Positions 22,207 through 22,287 of a stretch of 22,287 nt of DNA are shown here, piece by piece. Each line of letters begins with the position of its first letter. Within the stretch, counting starts at the first letter, position 1. The position numbers and the translations under genes are program-made. This stretch comes from JBEIHX01 sp040381075 (GTDB lineage Bacteria; Pseudomonadota; Alphaproteobacteria; Caulobacterales; Aquidulcibacteraceae), in contig JBEIHX010000047.1 in assembly GCA_040381075.1 (NCBI GenBank), forward strand, positions 1-22,287, in the 5' to 3' direction. A model generated the notes under the pieces. That model searched no databases and was not told the DNA's origin. It saw only the letters and a program-made list of their open reading frames with translations.

Positions 22207-22287
22207 CGACGCGTGCGTCGGCCTGTCGGGCGAGAGCGGCGCGGCGGGCATGCGCAGCCGCGGTCTGCATCGCGTCGCAGGGGCCGC

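Overview
This is a high-GC bacterial window with the look of an alphaproteobacterium, possibly Caulobacterales, Hyphomonadaceae or a relative. That placement is inference. It rests on the GC-rich third positions, the mix of S9 and M20 peptidases, SUMF1-domain proteins and acyl-CoA enzymes, and start sites that look leaderless. No rRNA, tRNA, CRISPR array or replication origin was recognised.

Left part (1-5.4 kb): a decaying region. It opens with the 5' part of an IS1634-type transposase interrupted by an in-frame TGA. A minus-strand group follows: a small broken ORF, an alpha/beta hydrolase without its nucleophilic serine, and an intact acyl-CoA ligase. Facing away from it on the plus strand is a ruined lipid/steroid beta-oxidation-type operon (MaoC hydratase, SDR dehydrogenase, SCP2-type thiolase). 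It still has a good sigma70-type promoter. The individual lesions can be read: a 16-bp tandem expansion that shifts the frame, single-base deletions, a lost start codon, and a deletion that removes a catalytic His codon.

Middle (5.4-15 kb): two SUMF1 (formylglycine-generating-enzyme-like) proteins flank an opposing secreted staphylococcal-nuclease-like protein. Then come class II dihydroorotase (pyrC), an exported M20 metallopeptidase, a fatty-acid/sterol hydroxylase broken by a Trp-to-TGA change and carrying an in-frame 5-residue repeat expansion, and an exported S9 prolyl-oligopeptidase-family peptidase.

Right part (15.4-22.2 kb): a hydratase and a CaiB-type enzyme resemble mesaconyl-C4-CoA hydratase (Meh) and mesaconyl-CoA C1-C4 CoA transferase (Mct) of the 3-hydroxypropionate bicycle. 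Next is a LysR regulator with a probably leaderless start, divergent from a coupled membrane protein plus an alpha/beta hydrolase with Cys at the nucleophile position. The window ends with a coupled pair: a D-cysteine-desulfhydrase-family PLP enzyme and an Asp/Glu racemase.

The most striking window-wide signal is that most long spacers hold their own short tandem repeat (units of 7 to 31 bp, unrelated in sequence). Two more such repeats lie inside coding regions. This looks like a genome prone to short tandem duplication, and here those duplications can be linked to specific gene damage.
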